This document shows positions 34,341-45,900 of a stretch of 64,000 nucleotides of DNA, piece by piece. Numbering within the stretch: the first letter of the stretch is position 1; each line of letters begins with the position of its first letter. The stretch is from Liolophura sinensis (Eukaryota > Mollusca > Polyplacophora > Chitonida > Chitonidae): assembly GCF_032854445.1 (NCBI RefSeq), contig NC_088302.1:6999338-7063337 (forward strand), in the 5' to 3' direction. Position numbers and translations under genes: made by a program. Under the pieces are notes generated by a model, which saw only the letters and a list, made by a program, of their open reading frames with translations, ran no database searches and was not told where the DNA came from.

Positions 34341-34593
34341 CAAATGCGTGGAACTTAACGGGGAGAGAATAAGAGTGTATAGCCATTGTAGCTATGTAAT
34401 GCCGGTACAACATCATAACATATACGTATAAAACATTACGGTCTTCTCATTTTGCATGCACATTGGCCCATGTTCAAGTAGATGTCAGCAAAAATTTTGT
34501 ATCTACTCATTGTTATATGCGTTGTACGGCTTGTAATATTTCTCATAAATCACAGCCACGTTATAAATATTACTGTCAATGAGTATGTACTGG

Positions 34594-34599
34594 TTTATT
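34594..34599 (-). terminator. Polyadenylation signal AATAAA (candidate)
   Basis: On the minus strand, about 65 bases after the stop of the cysteine-rich frame. Such hexamers are common by chance in AT-rich DNA. Confidence 0.3.
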
Positions 34600-34663
34600 T
34601 ATAATAGTTTGTATGTATATTTTTTGATGGCCTGAAAACGCTAATGAGACATTCAGTCAGGCC

Positions 34664-35008
34664 TCATTTCGTGTGAGATTCAGAGGAAGGTGTACCCGCC
34701 CAGCCAACAAGACTGCACAACTGGTGGCCATATATAACACAAACTAGACTAAAACAACATCTAGCAATCCCTTCAGTAGAAACCAAATCCGGACACTGTA
34801 CAACATTTTCGTGACGACAGTTTTCTCCCTCGTTAGCACAAGGATAGCAAGATTTATGAGTCTGTATACATCCGCAAATTGCTGTGGTACACATTACACT
34901 AACTAATGTCTGGTATCTAACAAGAGGAGGGTTTGACAGAGCTTGTCGCATGGTCCTATAACTATAGGTAAAGCCGGTTAAAATCACGCCTCGAGACATC
35001 AGTTCTCT
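34664..35008 (-). CDS. Candidate cysteine-rich terminal exon, unidentified
   Basis: A minus-strand open frame of about 115 codons with eleven cysteines, ten of them between residues 41 and 91 (for example CGC, CYPC, RCCF), ending in a stop at 34664. AATAAA on the same strand lies about 65 bases downstream (34594-34599), as for a last exon. No ATG stands at the head of the frame (it opens with a TTG-like codon), and possible acceptors ending in TAG are present inside, so if real it would be spliced. Secreted disulfide-rich proteins look like this, but I recognise no family. A frame this long can occur by chance here. Confidence 0.3.
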   Translation of the reverse strand, partial: RELMSRGVILTGFTYSYRTMRQALSNPPLVRYQTLVSVMCTTAICGCIQTHKSCYPCANEGENCRHENVVQCPDLVSTEGIARCCFSLVCVIYGHQLCSLVGWAGTPSSESHTK

Positions 35009-35139
35009 CAAGGTATATTACATGACTGGATAGAAATGTTCTCGCCATATTATATGGCTAATTTAAGTACAAAATTACGGACAGTTTTTCCAACATTTGA
35101 TATTAGTAAATTACAGATATGTTCTTTAGAATACAATTG

Positions 35140-35425
35140 AAGACGTGGAGCATATACAGTAAAACAAGAACAGCAACGACTGTATGATACCTGACAAACG
35201 GTCAAGCGGAACCAGAGGAATAGGTTCTCTTGTCAGAAGAGGCCCATGCTTAACTAGCAAATTACACGCTCCTAACACCATGGTTTAAGCAAAATTAGGT
35301 AAAAATGCAGTGATGTTAATTGCAATTTATCAGACTTTATTGGTCCAGAAGTACCCAAAACGCTGTGCTGTCATCACATTTAAAATTCAATAACATTAAA
35401 ACAATACAACGTGACTGGTGCTCGG
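35140..35425 (+). repeat. Dispersed repeat R2, copy 3
   Basis: CATATACAGTAAAACAAG, GACAAACGGTCAAGCGG, CATGGTTTAAGCAAAATTAG, GCAGTGATGTTAATTGC, AATTTATCAGACTTTATTGG, ACGCTGTGCTGTCATCACAT, TTAAAATTCAATAACAT. Confidence 0.7.
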
Positions 35426-35447
35426 GCATGATCAGCCCACATCAGGA

Positions 35448-35690
35448 ACCTGGTTTATGCAGGAACATAATATAAGTAGGGACTCACAGCATACAGAGTA
35501 AACCAGAACAGTGGCGACAGTGTGATAGCTGACAAATGGTCACACGGTGAAATACGGCCGAAGCATCTCAAAAAGGGTTTTATTCTGTTTGTGTAAATGC
35601 ATGAATATTCGCAAACTACACGTCCCCAAGCACAATGGCTTAAGCACAATTAGGCTAAAGATGTACAGGCAATGAGACGTTGTTCTGTGA
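35448..35690 (+). repeat. Dispersed repeat R2, copy 4
   Basis: CATACAGAGTAAACCAG, GTGTGATAGCTGACAAATGG, CACACGGTGAAATACGGCC, GGGTTTTATTCTG, GCACAATGGCTTAAGCAC. Lies in direct repeat with copy 3. Confidence 0.7.
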
Positions 35691-36269
35691 TAGCGGAGAT
35701 TAGATCACCAAATCATCTAACTAAACATGTCCATAGTCTGCCACACAGTGTGCATGTTTACCAACATTACAATTGCAGTTGCGCTATAACTCTCAACATC
35801 TTTTGAAAACGTGAGAAAACGTTCAGTATGGTCTCAATACGCTGTGAAATACGAACATACGAACAGTACGGGACCACAAAAGCATAAAAAGTAGAGTTCT
35901 GAAATCAGTGTGGGTCACAATTATTTCCTCGCTCTCGCTGCGTGGTTTGGCTCTCGCTGGTGAGAAGCGGTCGACCTCGCTCACGTGACCGTTTATGCGG
36001 CCTAAAGTTCGTTGAAGACCATTTGGTTGCCACTGATATGTTATGCATATGTCTACATGAAATGTGGGGCAGGTTTTCAACCACTTTACTCCAAGAATTA
36101 TAAGCTTTATCCTACAAGTAATTAAATTAATCTGTCTACTCCGTGGTAAATAACAACTGAAAATTCTAGAGCGTGTGTACCTTTGCAATAAAAAGTACCA
36201 TTCGTAATGTTTTTGCTATTTTAGCCTAATACTTTCTTATTAGCACAGATATCCCCATGGCTTATTCAG

Positions 36270-36420
36270 CTGCCTTCCTCTGTGAGATGGTCTGTAAGCA
36301 ACCAACGGATTAATGTAGGTTCCTCTGGGCTCTGTCCACTTTCCTTCTATCGTATCGTTAGCCGTCGTATGAGTAAAAGACTCTCGAGTATGGCGGAAAC
36401 ACCAGTTAAATATACATTTA
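36270..36420 (+). mobile_element. Degenerate SINE-1 copy
   Basis: GCTGCCTTCCTCTGTGAG, TCTGGGCTCTGTCCAC, TTAGCCGTCGTATGAGTAAA, CTCGAGTATGGCGGAAACAC, CAGTTAAATATACATT: recognisable order of the family with many substitutions. Confidence 0.6.
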
Positions 36421-36642
36421 ATTGCTTATAGTTATGCAACTCTAAATTGCGATGTAAATGAAATGACGCGTGAGGACGTTTTCCGAACGGATATCCCTGG
36501 GCGCCAGTAATAAGGCCGACCTACATTCCCCCCGATAGGTATTACCAATAACCAATTTTTTCAAAGCCTCGAAGCTTCGCTCACTGATATGTCAAGGATA
36601 TGGCTAGCATTCCCCACAGTCTTGATGGAGCCCGGGGTGTCG

Positions 36643-36643
<1 letters not shown>

Positions 36644-36697
<54 letters not shown>
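36644..36697. repeat. (TA)n microsatellite, about 27 units
   Basis: Uninterrupted TA repeat followed by a run of seven G. Likely length-variable. Confidence 0.97.
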
Positions 36698-36700
<3 letters not shown>

Positions 36701-36817
36701 GGGGTTTAACCCGGGAAAATAGGCTTTATCCATAAACACTGACCACGGTTATATAACCGAAATACTTCTACAACAAAAATTAAAAAGACAATTTTTCTTT
36801 TCAACTAAACATGTTTT

Positions 36818-36925
36818 TGAGACAGCATATACATTTACGGTCACACATAACCGGTGAAATACGGCCTCTTGTCAAATTACCTGAGTTAGGATTTTATTGT
36901 AATTATTCTCGTAAATGCCCAAATG
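36818..36925 (+). repeat. Dispersed repeat R2, copy 5 (partial)
   Basis: TTTACGGTCACACATAACCG, GTGAAATACGGCCTCTTGTC, AAATTACCTGAGTTAGG, ATTTTATTGTAATTATTC. Confidence 0.65.
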
Positions 36926-39900
36926 GTAGCATACCTCCAGAATTGTTCATACATACCTCCAGAACGTTCTACATGTCTCTTTTGTTGCTAAATCTCTATT
37001 CACAAATGTAGCTCTCAAAATGACTCGCTCTGTTATTCAAACGTTGGGCACATTTATGAAAGGCTGTACAAAGGCATCGTTTGTTTTCTAATTGTTATAT
37101 GAACAAACTAATGGGGTGTCGATTAGTTTACCACCCGAACACGTTCTCTTACGCCAGACATCATTAAGACTGAATAATGATAGATGTTCTTCCTCTCTAA
37201 GAAAACAATGTATTGAAGAATTAGTCGTTTTGGTGGTTGGTATTTTGCTGCTTTTTCTAGTCTGAAAATGCTGACATTGTGGTCATGCAATTTCACACAT
37301 TGTATTTACAGTTAAAGTTCATTTTTGATTTGTTTAATCATAATGATCATAGAGATTTTCCGGATTTTCATGTATGTATTACCAACTTCGAAATTTATTC
37401 ATTCATTCACTTAGCACATATTAGACAATTCGCACATTTTCTTAGTTTGGCCTTGTGGAATTACGAAATATTCAGTGCGTATGAAAATATACGACTAAGT
37501 CTATGACTAAGTACAACTAAAGATAGTGTAGGTTAGAATAGATTCCAAATAAAGCTAGTCAACAAATTAGTACTAAAAGTGAAAATTGTACGAAATCTGT
37601 AATAATTCTCTTATCTCCCCAAAGTTTGAAGAGACATTTCAAACCTTTCTTATACACAAACGAAATTTAGATCTATAATACCATGCTGCTTGTGTCAGCA
37701 AGGTTTGGGATGCGTGCTATTTTAACTACACATTCACTAACCCAACGGCAGGGTTCTCGACCCGGAATTTCTACGTATACCACTGAAAACTTTGTCACAA
37801 GGGCAATGCATGTAAAACAATGTAAAGGTGGGATGTTGACTCATGGTAACTTGCCACGCAACATATTGGTTCTACACATGCGCCCAAATCCTCAATCTTC
37901 CTTGTTTGACTTCCACAGCTAAAATCACCATTTAGTCCTTAAATCTGTATGCAATGCCTCCCATCTTCTTTAATGATATCATTTAAGAATCGATGGTCTT
38001 AACATTGTAGATCAGTCTAAAGCTATCTATTTTTCACGTATATCTCCTTTTTTGGCCCACTACTTCACTACAGTTAGGTAAATCGACCACTTTCTTTCCT
38101 TGAGTGGTGTAGACCAACTCTGATGAATAGACCATTACACTACAACATAGTTTCAGGCATAGTTTAATGAATAGAATTCTACAACTACAATCGCTTTACA
38201 ACTTAGTGTTGTCTTCTCGTAACTTAGTGTTGTCTTCTCGTCAGTCTGATTCCATTTTCCACTAAAGGATGTTTTTCGTTATCACAGTTACATATCTAAA
38301 TTACATATAGACATTCGTGTGCCGGCCGTCAACCAAAGTGGACTTTCCACGTTAACAATCGCAAGATGGATTCATGAAAAGAGATTCAGTTAACAGTCTT
38401 AAACGAATGGTGCCCACACCCACGATGATCTGAAGTTTTCGACAATTTTCGACGGATCACGACGATGTCTGCTTCAAGCGGCTTCGATTCTAAAGCCGAC
38501 ATGTTAAAAGTACCTAGTAGAACGCTCAACGTACCCTCACGAGCAAAAACTGTCGACGCTACAAGGTCTTTCCCACCACGATGATCTCGAAGTGAAGAAG
38601 CGTTAATATTGCCGGTTGTAAGTTCTAATCATGACCTCATTTGGGGCTGGGCCAAAGTCTCCCGCTGATGGGGCAGATGTTGGGCAGACCATTTAAATTC
38701 TTAAGTGCTCTATAAACGATCAATACTACTGAATGAGTTTTATTGACAGGCAAATGTACACACATGAAGCCCGGTTTTGGTTACAATTGGTCCAGGATAC
38801 AGTAGAGGCATGTCTCCTAATACATGTATAGTAACTGCTGACTTCCCACCGAGATTAAGAAAAATAATACGAACCCATGCCATTAATGATAACTTCTCAT
38901 TTTCCATCTTTGCTGGAGGGTTCAATAACAACAAGAGACACGGTCTTCTTAAACCTTCATTGTCATTCATGCGCGATCAATTTCACTGTCAAGATTGACA
39001 CACACAGCACTTTTTTCGATCACCATAAACGGCTGCTTTTCGCTAGCACAGACAATTCACGATCAATGACATTGCAAAGTATTTCACTTCTGACAATATA
39101 TTACAGGAATCAAACCATCAAATCAAATCAAAAGCTGAATCTTGCATTGTTGTTCCGTGACTTGATCCAATAAGGAAGACTAAGCCAGTCAACAAGTTTA
39201 GAATATGACGGAATATGGATGGAATTTTATACCTGGTTATATTAATAACTATTGATGTGCAAACAACGCCATGTTTCCACAGTACCACTAAATCATTTTA
39301 GCTTGACAGATATTTTCAATACAGAAGTCAGTAAGATTCAGTATATGACATACATTTTGCATGGAACATAACAGAGGCGCGCAGTAGTTGACCGCATTAA
39401 AGTCCTGGATCCAATCAAACAACGCTGATTACGCAAACATTGAGATGTATGTACCGAAGCTGCACTAACAAACTGAAGGGTTTGTCCATTGAATTGAGAG
39501 CATCACTTACCATGTCGCAAGAATGCCGGGTAATTTCAAGATATCTAAATATACTTAACACCTGTTTTATCCGTTTTGATATTTCATAAGTGTCATCCAT
39601 GAAAAAACACCGCATGTGAAGAAATGAGTCGCATCAGTACACCGCTTGGCAAGTGTAATACGTCTGACCTAAAAATCACTGTTAGGTCAATGGAAATGAA
39701 ACACACGATTTCATTAGCCATGATAGCGTTGTCTAAATACGAAGTCCAGAAGTTTGAGATGTGCTTAACTTTACCTCGAATATCCATCCAAAGGCACTAG
39801 AGCGTCTTGTTGACCAGCTGATCCTTATCAGACGACCCCAAATGACACACTAAGGTCAATGCATTACGATGGTTGTCGCTTTCTTTTGTTGTTCCTTCCC

Positions 39901-40649
39901 ACAGGGTGATCTTTGCCAAAAGGGTGTTGTTATCAGATCAGTTACACGCACCTTTGCCAACACCAGAAATATCGTGGAAGGCATGAGGCCAAGTTCCCTT
40001 TGTGGAACAGATGACGGATGACAGAGGTTTTGTTATGTTGATGACCGTATAAAAGCCTGTCAGTCCAAGATTCGGTCAAACCGCGCACGTCGTTCACTTG
40101 GCCTTGGTAGTGTTGTTTACATTGTCTAGATTCTGTTTGATGTCGTTCGCATAGAGCAAGAAATAACGGTCTGACTGTTATTGTTAAGAATCGCTGCATT
40201 GTGCACAGCCTCGGGAAAGGTTCTTATTCTTAGCAGAAAGAAATCCATAAGTCAAACGACTGAAACACAATATGGATAGTTGATAGACGAACCGAGCGGT
40301 GCACAGAATAAATACGTTTGCGGCTAAAGGCGTTATTGGTAATTATATAGGTAGCCAGCAGAGGCAATCATCTGGTAAAACCGTGCCGGTTAATTGAAAC
40401 TGATGAACTGATTCATTAATCATTCACCAAGCAGGCTAGAAAAATGATGATGTAGTTCGGATTTATTATATGCTACCATTTTATTTTTCGTATTAGCTCC
40501 TTCCCACACTAACTATATGTCGCAACACCAGGATGGCTTTCAGCTCTTAGAGGGCTTATCTACCCTTTAACATAAATTTCAAAAACAGTGTATATACACG
40601 ATTTAGGCCTATTTATTTACACGCACTTATTTCATGTTCTACGCGGTAA
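36926..40649. other. Intergenic, largely featureless
   Basis: Only the 21 bp duplication at 38201-38241 and scattered ATTCATTC runs (about 37397). No exon recognised. Confidence 0.55.
38201..38241. repeat. 21 bp direct tandem duplication
   Basis: ACTTAGTGTTGTCTTCTCGT occurs at 38201 and again at 38222. Confidence 0.9.
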
Positions 40650-40815
40650 TGTTAATCGATGATTGTGTTATTTTGTGGCCTTTAAAACGTCTATATTTTT
40701 CTTTGATTTTGGATGTTCTCATTGTCGTTTCGAAAACCATTTAATGTCTCCTGGTTTACAAATGATATGGCTGTAACCACGTCTAAGTGGGCTAAGCCAT
40801 AATCATTCATTCTAC
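40650..40815 (+). mobile_element. Degenerate LINE 3' end
   Basis: AATGATATGGCTGTAACCAC, GTCTAAGTGGGCTAAGCC, ATAATCATTCATTC after a TTTGATTTTGGATGTTCTC-like UTR block. Confidence 0.6.
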
Positions 40816-41444
40816 GCTTCCAAACAGGAGCATTTCTTTGTCGAAGGAAACCGGATAGAGCTAGGAGGAATCCATCACAACATGCCATTTGGAATCTGGA
40901 ATGTTACACACCATGTATAGACGCCTCAAATGCTGCGCTAGGTTAAACGGGTTAGAAAATAATATGGCAATAGAGATGTATCGTGTGTGCGATTAGGAAC
41001 CCGGGGCAGAAAATGGACGACGGAAGCACGTGTATTCGCGCCCTTCATTACATTTTTTCAACTCTTTTGTTGTCGGTTTTCTCTCTTTCTTCATTAAAAT
41101 TTTAAGTTCCTGTCCAAAGGTTGGTCTTTAGAAAATATCAGATGCACCTACCAGATAGATTTAAGAACAGTTTTGAACAAGTGGTGTCAGATTGACATTG
41201 GTTGGTCGTTGTGAAGATATGACAGTTTGTAGATTCAGTCCTCAGTATCGTCACGGAAACCATGGAGATATCAATATTACAGTGGATATAAGATATCCGA
41301 CCTTACAGAACTGTCACATTTCCACAGCCTCAACTTTATGATCCCATTAGCCGAGACATTCCAACCCTATGTGAGTAAAGGTAAACTCGTCATTAGTATG
41401 CTTTGGTTGTAAGCTCAAGTCCTGATGCTTTCTTCACCACATCT

Positions 41445-41566
41445 GGGCCGAGTTTCACGAAGCGGCGTTCAACATTTTTTTCCCTCCTTTTATCGTACGT
41501 TGTTTCGCACGTCACTATTACCGTGCGATTATCGTACATGTACGACATCTTTGTGAAACTGGGCCC
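41445..41566. repeat. Short element with inverted ends
   Basis: Left GGGCCGAGTTTCACGAAG, right CTTTGTGAAACTGGGCCC: inverted over 18 bp with two mismatches. Internal palindromes such as GTACATGTAC add to the stem. About 120 bp, no coding; lies just upstream of the receptor gene. Confidence 0.7.
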
Positions 41567-42287
41567 TGGTTGTTAGAGGAACTAAGGCATACCAGACACT
41601 TAGAGCTAATCGAGATGGCTGTGAATAATGAGTGCTTTGCTGTGGAATTTCTCATCGTGTTACTATAATCAGTATAAGCCAGTATGCTCCTGTCCTTTGT
41701 AAAGCATGAGCTTTTCCAGGCGTTTGTTAAAACCAGGCGCTATAAACGCCAATGTATTGCCTTGTAAATGGTAAAGTGGACTTGAACATTACATTGAATA
41801 TTACTTATGTCAAAAAGTGCTCATTACCGGCATATTACTAGGCTCTCACCCTGTGTGGCAAATCCAATGCGTCCACGTTTGTGACTAGATCGATGATACG
41901 TGCGGCACAAAACCTCATGCTGCACCATGGATGCTATCGGTTGAAGGGATATATGAATGGATTGCTACATTTGGAGAGAACCTTGTCTTACCACGCAACA
42001 GAAACGTCTGACAATGCGCATGTACCACTGACTTCGGTGACGGTGGGTGTGTTGCGATAGGCTGATGCCAGAGCGCGCTAGAGAGCCCTTATAACCAGCT
42101 TTGGAAACGCCAACTGATCAATAGTGCGCTTACCAGGATGGTATCAACGATGTAGTTGCGCTCACGAAAGAATCTACTCATTCTGACAGCTTTCGAAAAT
42201 GAAGGATATTTTGACAGTTTGTAGAAACGTCATCTTATTCCAAGCTCCTTACGAAAAAAAAGTGAACTCGGATGTAAAAATTTGGCT
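41567..42287 (+). promoter_or_regulatory. Upstream region of the receptor gene (no motif identified)
   Basis: This stretch must hold the 5' UTR or its last intron, and perhaps the promoter. The in-frame stop at 42222-42224 bounds the coding frame. I see no convincing TATA box, initiator or acceptor that would place the transcription start, so only the position supports the label. Confidence 0.2.
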
Positions 42288-42998
42288 ATGTTTGCTTACC
42301 GATGTGTCGCTCTTCCATTGCTGAGCGTCAGTGTCCAGAAAGCTTATTGCAGGGTTAGTAAACTAGGAATTTCCGGCCAAGGTCCTGTGACAAGAAAACC
42401 TACACAGGGCGTGCCCATGTTGCGTCCCAGTGAAGATGCTTTCACTTACCAAGGACCAGTTCAAGGAAGCGAAGATCAGAACAATTCATCCATGTTACCG
42501 CCGGACAAATGGTATTATCAGAATCGTTCCGATGGATGGTGTTGTCTCTGGCAAAACATGTCGGACTTACCAAAGGAAATGCAATTTACTGACGACACCT
42601 TGGTATCAGTTGTGGCTTATACCTGCCTTTTTCTGGTAGCTGCAATCGGAAACTTGACAGTATTTATTACCCTTTTCCGAAACAGGAACAGAAAGTCGAG
42701 AGTAAATATGTTTATCATGCATCTTTCTATAGCCGATTTGTTGGTAACGTTTATAATGTTACCTTTGGAGACAGCCTGGCACATCACAGTGGCTTGGAAG
42801 GCAGGAGATGCCATGTGCCGTATTTTAATGTTTTTCAGGGCCTTCGGATTTTATCTTTCTTCCTTTATCCTGGTTGTGATTAGCTTAGACAGATACTTTG
42901 CTATTCTTTACCCATTGAGCCTGAACGATGCCGACAAAAGAGGGAAGATAATGCTTGCATTGGCATGGATTTTCAGCGGGGTAGCATCGATTCCACAG
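42288..42998 (+). CDS. Receptor exon 1: N-terminus, TM1 to TM4
   Basis: 237 codons. The first in-frame ATG after the stop at 42222-42224 is at 42288 (G at -3); a TTG six bases upstream is not a credible eukaryotic start. The extracellular N-terminus is about 104 residues and has sequons at N65, N66, N79 and N90. No clean signal peptide is seen, as is common for class A receptors. TM segments are roughly 105-130, 139-164, 179-203 and 219-237. The ERY/DRY-type switch reads DRYFAI, and the usual ECL1 tryptophan and the disulfide cysteine C177 are present. The donor is CAG|GTAATA after a glutamine codon, phase 0. Reading continues open for about 95 codons past the donor before a stop near 43284. 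An upstream non-coding exon cannot be excluded. Confidence 0.9.
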
Positions 42999-45900
42999 GT
43001 AATATTTCTTGCCTTTTTACGATGTTCATGTACAAATCTGAATCAGTTGTCGACAGGGCTTTTTATAGTACAAGGTGTATTTATTCGTTTTTTAACCACT
43101 CCCGATTTTCTTTGGTATATACGTAACTTTAGAAGTATTCCACTTCCCACGGCTGAAAAGAAAAGATCTTTTAAAACTTACTATAGAATTCAATTTGAGG
43201 ACACATATGTTTTTGCTTTTATGTTATTTTTTGTAGTTGTTCTTGTTTTTTGTTCGTTTTTTAAGCAGAAAAGGTATTTTAGATAGATTATAGAGGTTAT
43301 ATATATATAAAGTGCATATTTGTCCGAAAGATGCTGTTCGTGGACCACACTTTTCCAGCCAATACGTGATGAAAACTCTTATGATCCTTTTGGAAATATA
43401 ACTTTCCACCAAGATGGTGTATATTTCTGTTCCTTATATGAGGAAAACTTCCTAATATAAACGGAGTAATCCCGTTTCCTCCACCCATAAAATCGACCGT
43501 TATGGTTTAAGGAAACCATTCTTGGGTATGGTGCTTATCAGCAATCATATAAATATTAAAAAGGGCTTGTTTGATGATATTTTTTTATTTTAGCGACAAA
43601 TGTTCTCTTAGTTTATTGAAATTAAAGTGACAAATGCTCCTGCCGCCTTCCTGCAAACACGACAGATATATCTGTAGAAATCATTACGCCGACATAAAGC
43701 AGTTAATAAACACGGCTTTAACGTTATACATAAACGGGGCATCCATCATTGTTATTCACCTATTCTATTGAGTCTCAACTTCCATGTGTTTACAAATCTG
43801 CCATTTTCAATATGTTGCCTGATTCAGTATGCTAACAAATGATTTACACAATCTCGCTTTCTCATTATTGAAAATAAGTCCGAATATTTCAAAACTGACG
43901 TAGTGTCGTTAAGCCATAATTATTGATTTAAGCGTTGTCTATACAGCAACGATCAAGCACCAATAGCCTATATACATGTAGCCTGTCAAGAAATATCTTG
44001 GAAAGTGATCACTAATCCCACCCTGAAGAAAGGAGCTGACTGGTAATACAGAGATTAAAAACGGACCACTCCGAACAAAAAATAAAGCCACTCATGGCTA
44101 CAGTTACAACATTTGTGATTACAAAACACATCTGCGGTGCATTTTCTCTCCATTTTGTATCTATTTTGTATCAAATACTGGCACCATGAGCGAAAAATTT
44201 GCCTTAGGTAAATTCTTTCTGTGTAAACGGTTTTTCAGATGACTTAATTAGGCAAGCAGACTGTAGAATTACAGACTTGTGCTTCCACTCTTGGACTGGT
44301 AGTATGGTTTCAGGATGTTAAGTCTGTGTTGTGCAAATAAAGACAGACGCACGTCATCATGTATTGGGCAGCTTTAGAGCTGAAAACCACTTCATATAGG
44401 GACATGTATTTTGCGGGTTTCTGCAAACGACAAATTGGATGCCTACGTGACAACCAGTACTATCAGGTCGGTTTTTTTTTCTACTTCGTCGCCTTCTGCA
44501 CGACCCAGTGTCCTATATTATATAGTGATACATGGTGAAATAGAAGATGTGGAATAAATCTACCAGTAGAAATCATAAATACAGCTTGATATCTCTAAGT
44601 TGTCTCTCAGAGCTGTTAAAAGTATTAAAAGGCTAAGTTTGTATTTCCTTTCAAATTACCTGCACGTACACTGCGTATGTTTAACCAAGATCTCTGCGTG
44701 ATAAGAGATATTCCACCTGAAAGCCACTCAAGACGGAGAAATGTGATTTTGACCGCATGCGGATGTCTTTGACAGTGAGTGTTTTGTAGCGCATTGTACA
44801 TATACCCAGAGTAGGGCCTACCTTCTAGAGCTAAAACATTTTGAGCAGCACTGGCTGTTACACTTGCATCAAACTGTTTATCTTCTTCTTTAATTGGTAC
44901 ATCGCTTTTTTCTTGGTATTGTTCTTCTTTTCTCATCATAACAATGTGCCATAATTTATTTGAGGCTGGCAATTGAGACTAGCTGCCAGTGACAGTTTTT
45001 AATTAACGGGTGTAGTCCCCAGACCCATTTTTCAAAGACAGCTACATGAAACAGAGCTGTTATTGTCCCACATACGCATTTCTCACAGGAAATGATCAAC
45101 GCGTGGAACAATGCAGCGATGTCAAACCTACAGCTGTGGGTTTAATTTTTTCACATAGCCAACGTTACTTTTTAAACAAGAAAGCTGGATACGCTGTTTT
45201 AATAATGGCATCTTGTAGATTTCATCACTAATGCAAGTCGCATCGATTCCCAATACCACCATCCATCCGATTTTGATCAGACAGCAGGGTAGAATTTTGT
45301 TTAACGCCGTACTTATGAATTTTCCACTTATATGACGGCGGTCAGGTTTACGCATGGAAGAAATCAGATTAACAGGAATAAACAACCGACCGTGTTACGG
45401 ACAACATCTGCGTGTTACGGACAACATCTTTTAAATTACTAGAAACCGCTCCTCTCTCCGATAACCTTGACCTTAGACATGTGATACGATGAGTAGGTAA
45501 AACAATACACAAGGTAAGGTAACCCCTGATAAAATAACCTCTGATACAGTTACCTTTGATTCAGTTACCTCTAGTACAGTTATCAGGGAATTACTAGAGA
45601 TTAAATGACGCACGGCACAGACACTGGATTAGGTACGATTAGGCAGTATAACTGACGTTGAGCTTTTGTCCCTCGGGGTGACGCGAAAGGTTAAGTGGGT
45701 GGTTAACTTAAGTGCCTTTTCTAATCCGGGAACCAAAGCCGGTAAAACAAAATCAATCGTCAAGAAATAAAACAACTCGCATCGCCACCAAGAACAAACT
45801 ATACTACCCTGTCCATTAACTCATAAAACATATTATTGTGTTTATCATGAAGGTATGAGAGGACTGGGTCCCCTCATGAACAAATGGCTTGTACAAGCGA

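Noticed and set aside
35823-36188. 121-codon minus-strand frame
   Set aside because: No motif, no ATG context or splice support; length compatible with chance.
42282-42287. TTG start two codons upstream of the receptor ATG
   Set aside because: Non-ATG start without support; ATG 42288 has a purine at -3 and is the first ATG after the in-frame stop at 42222.
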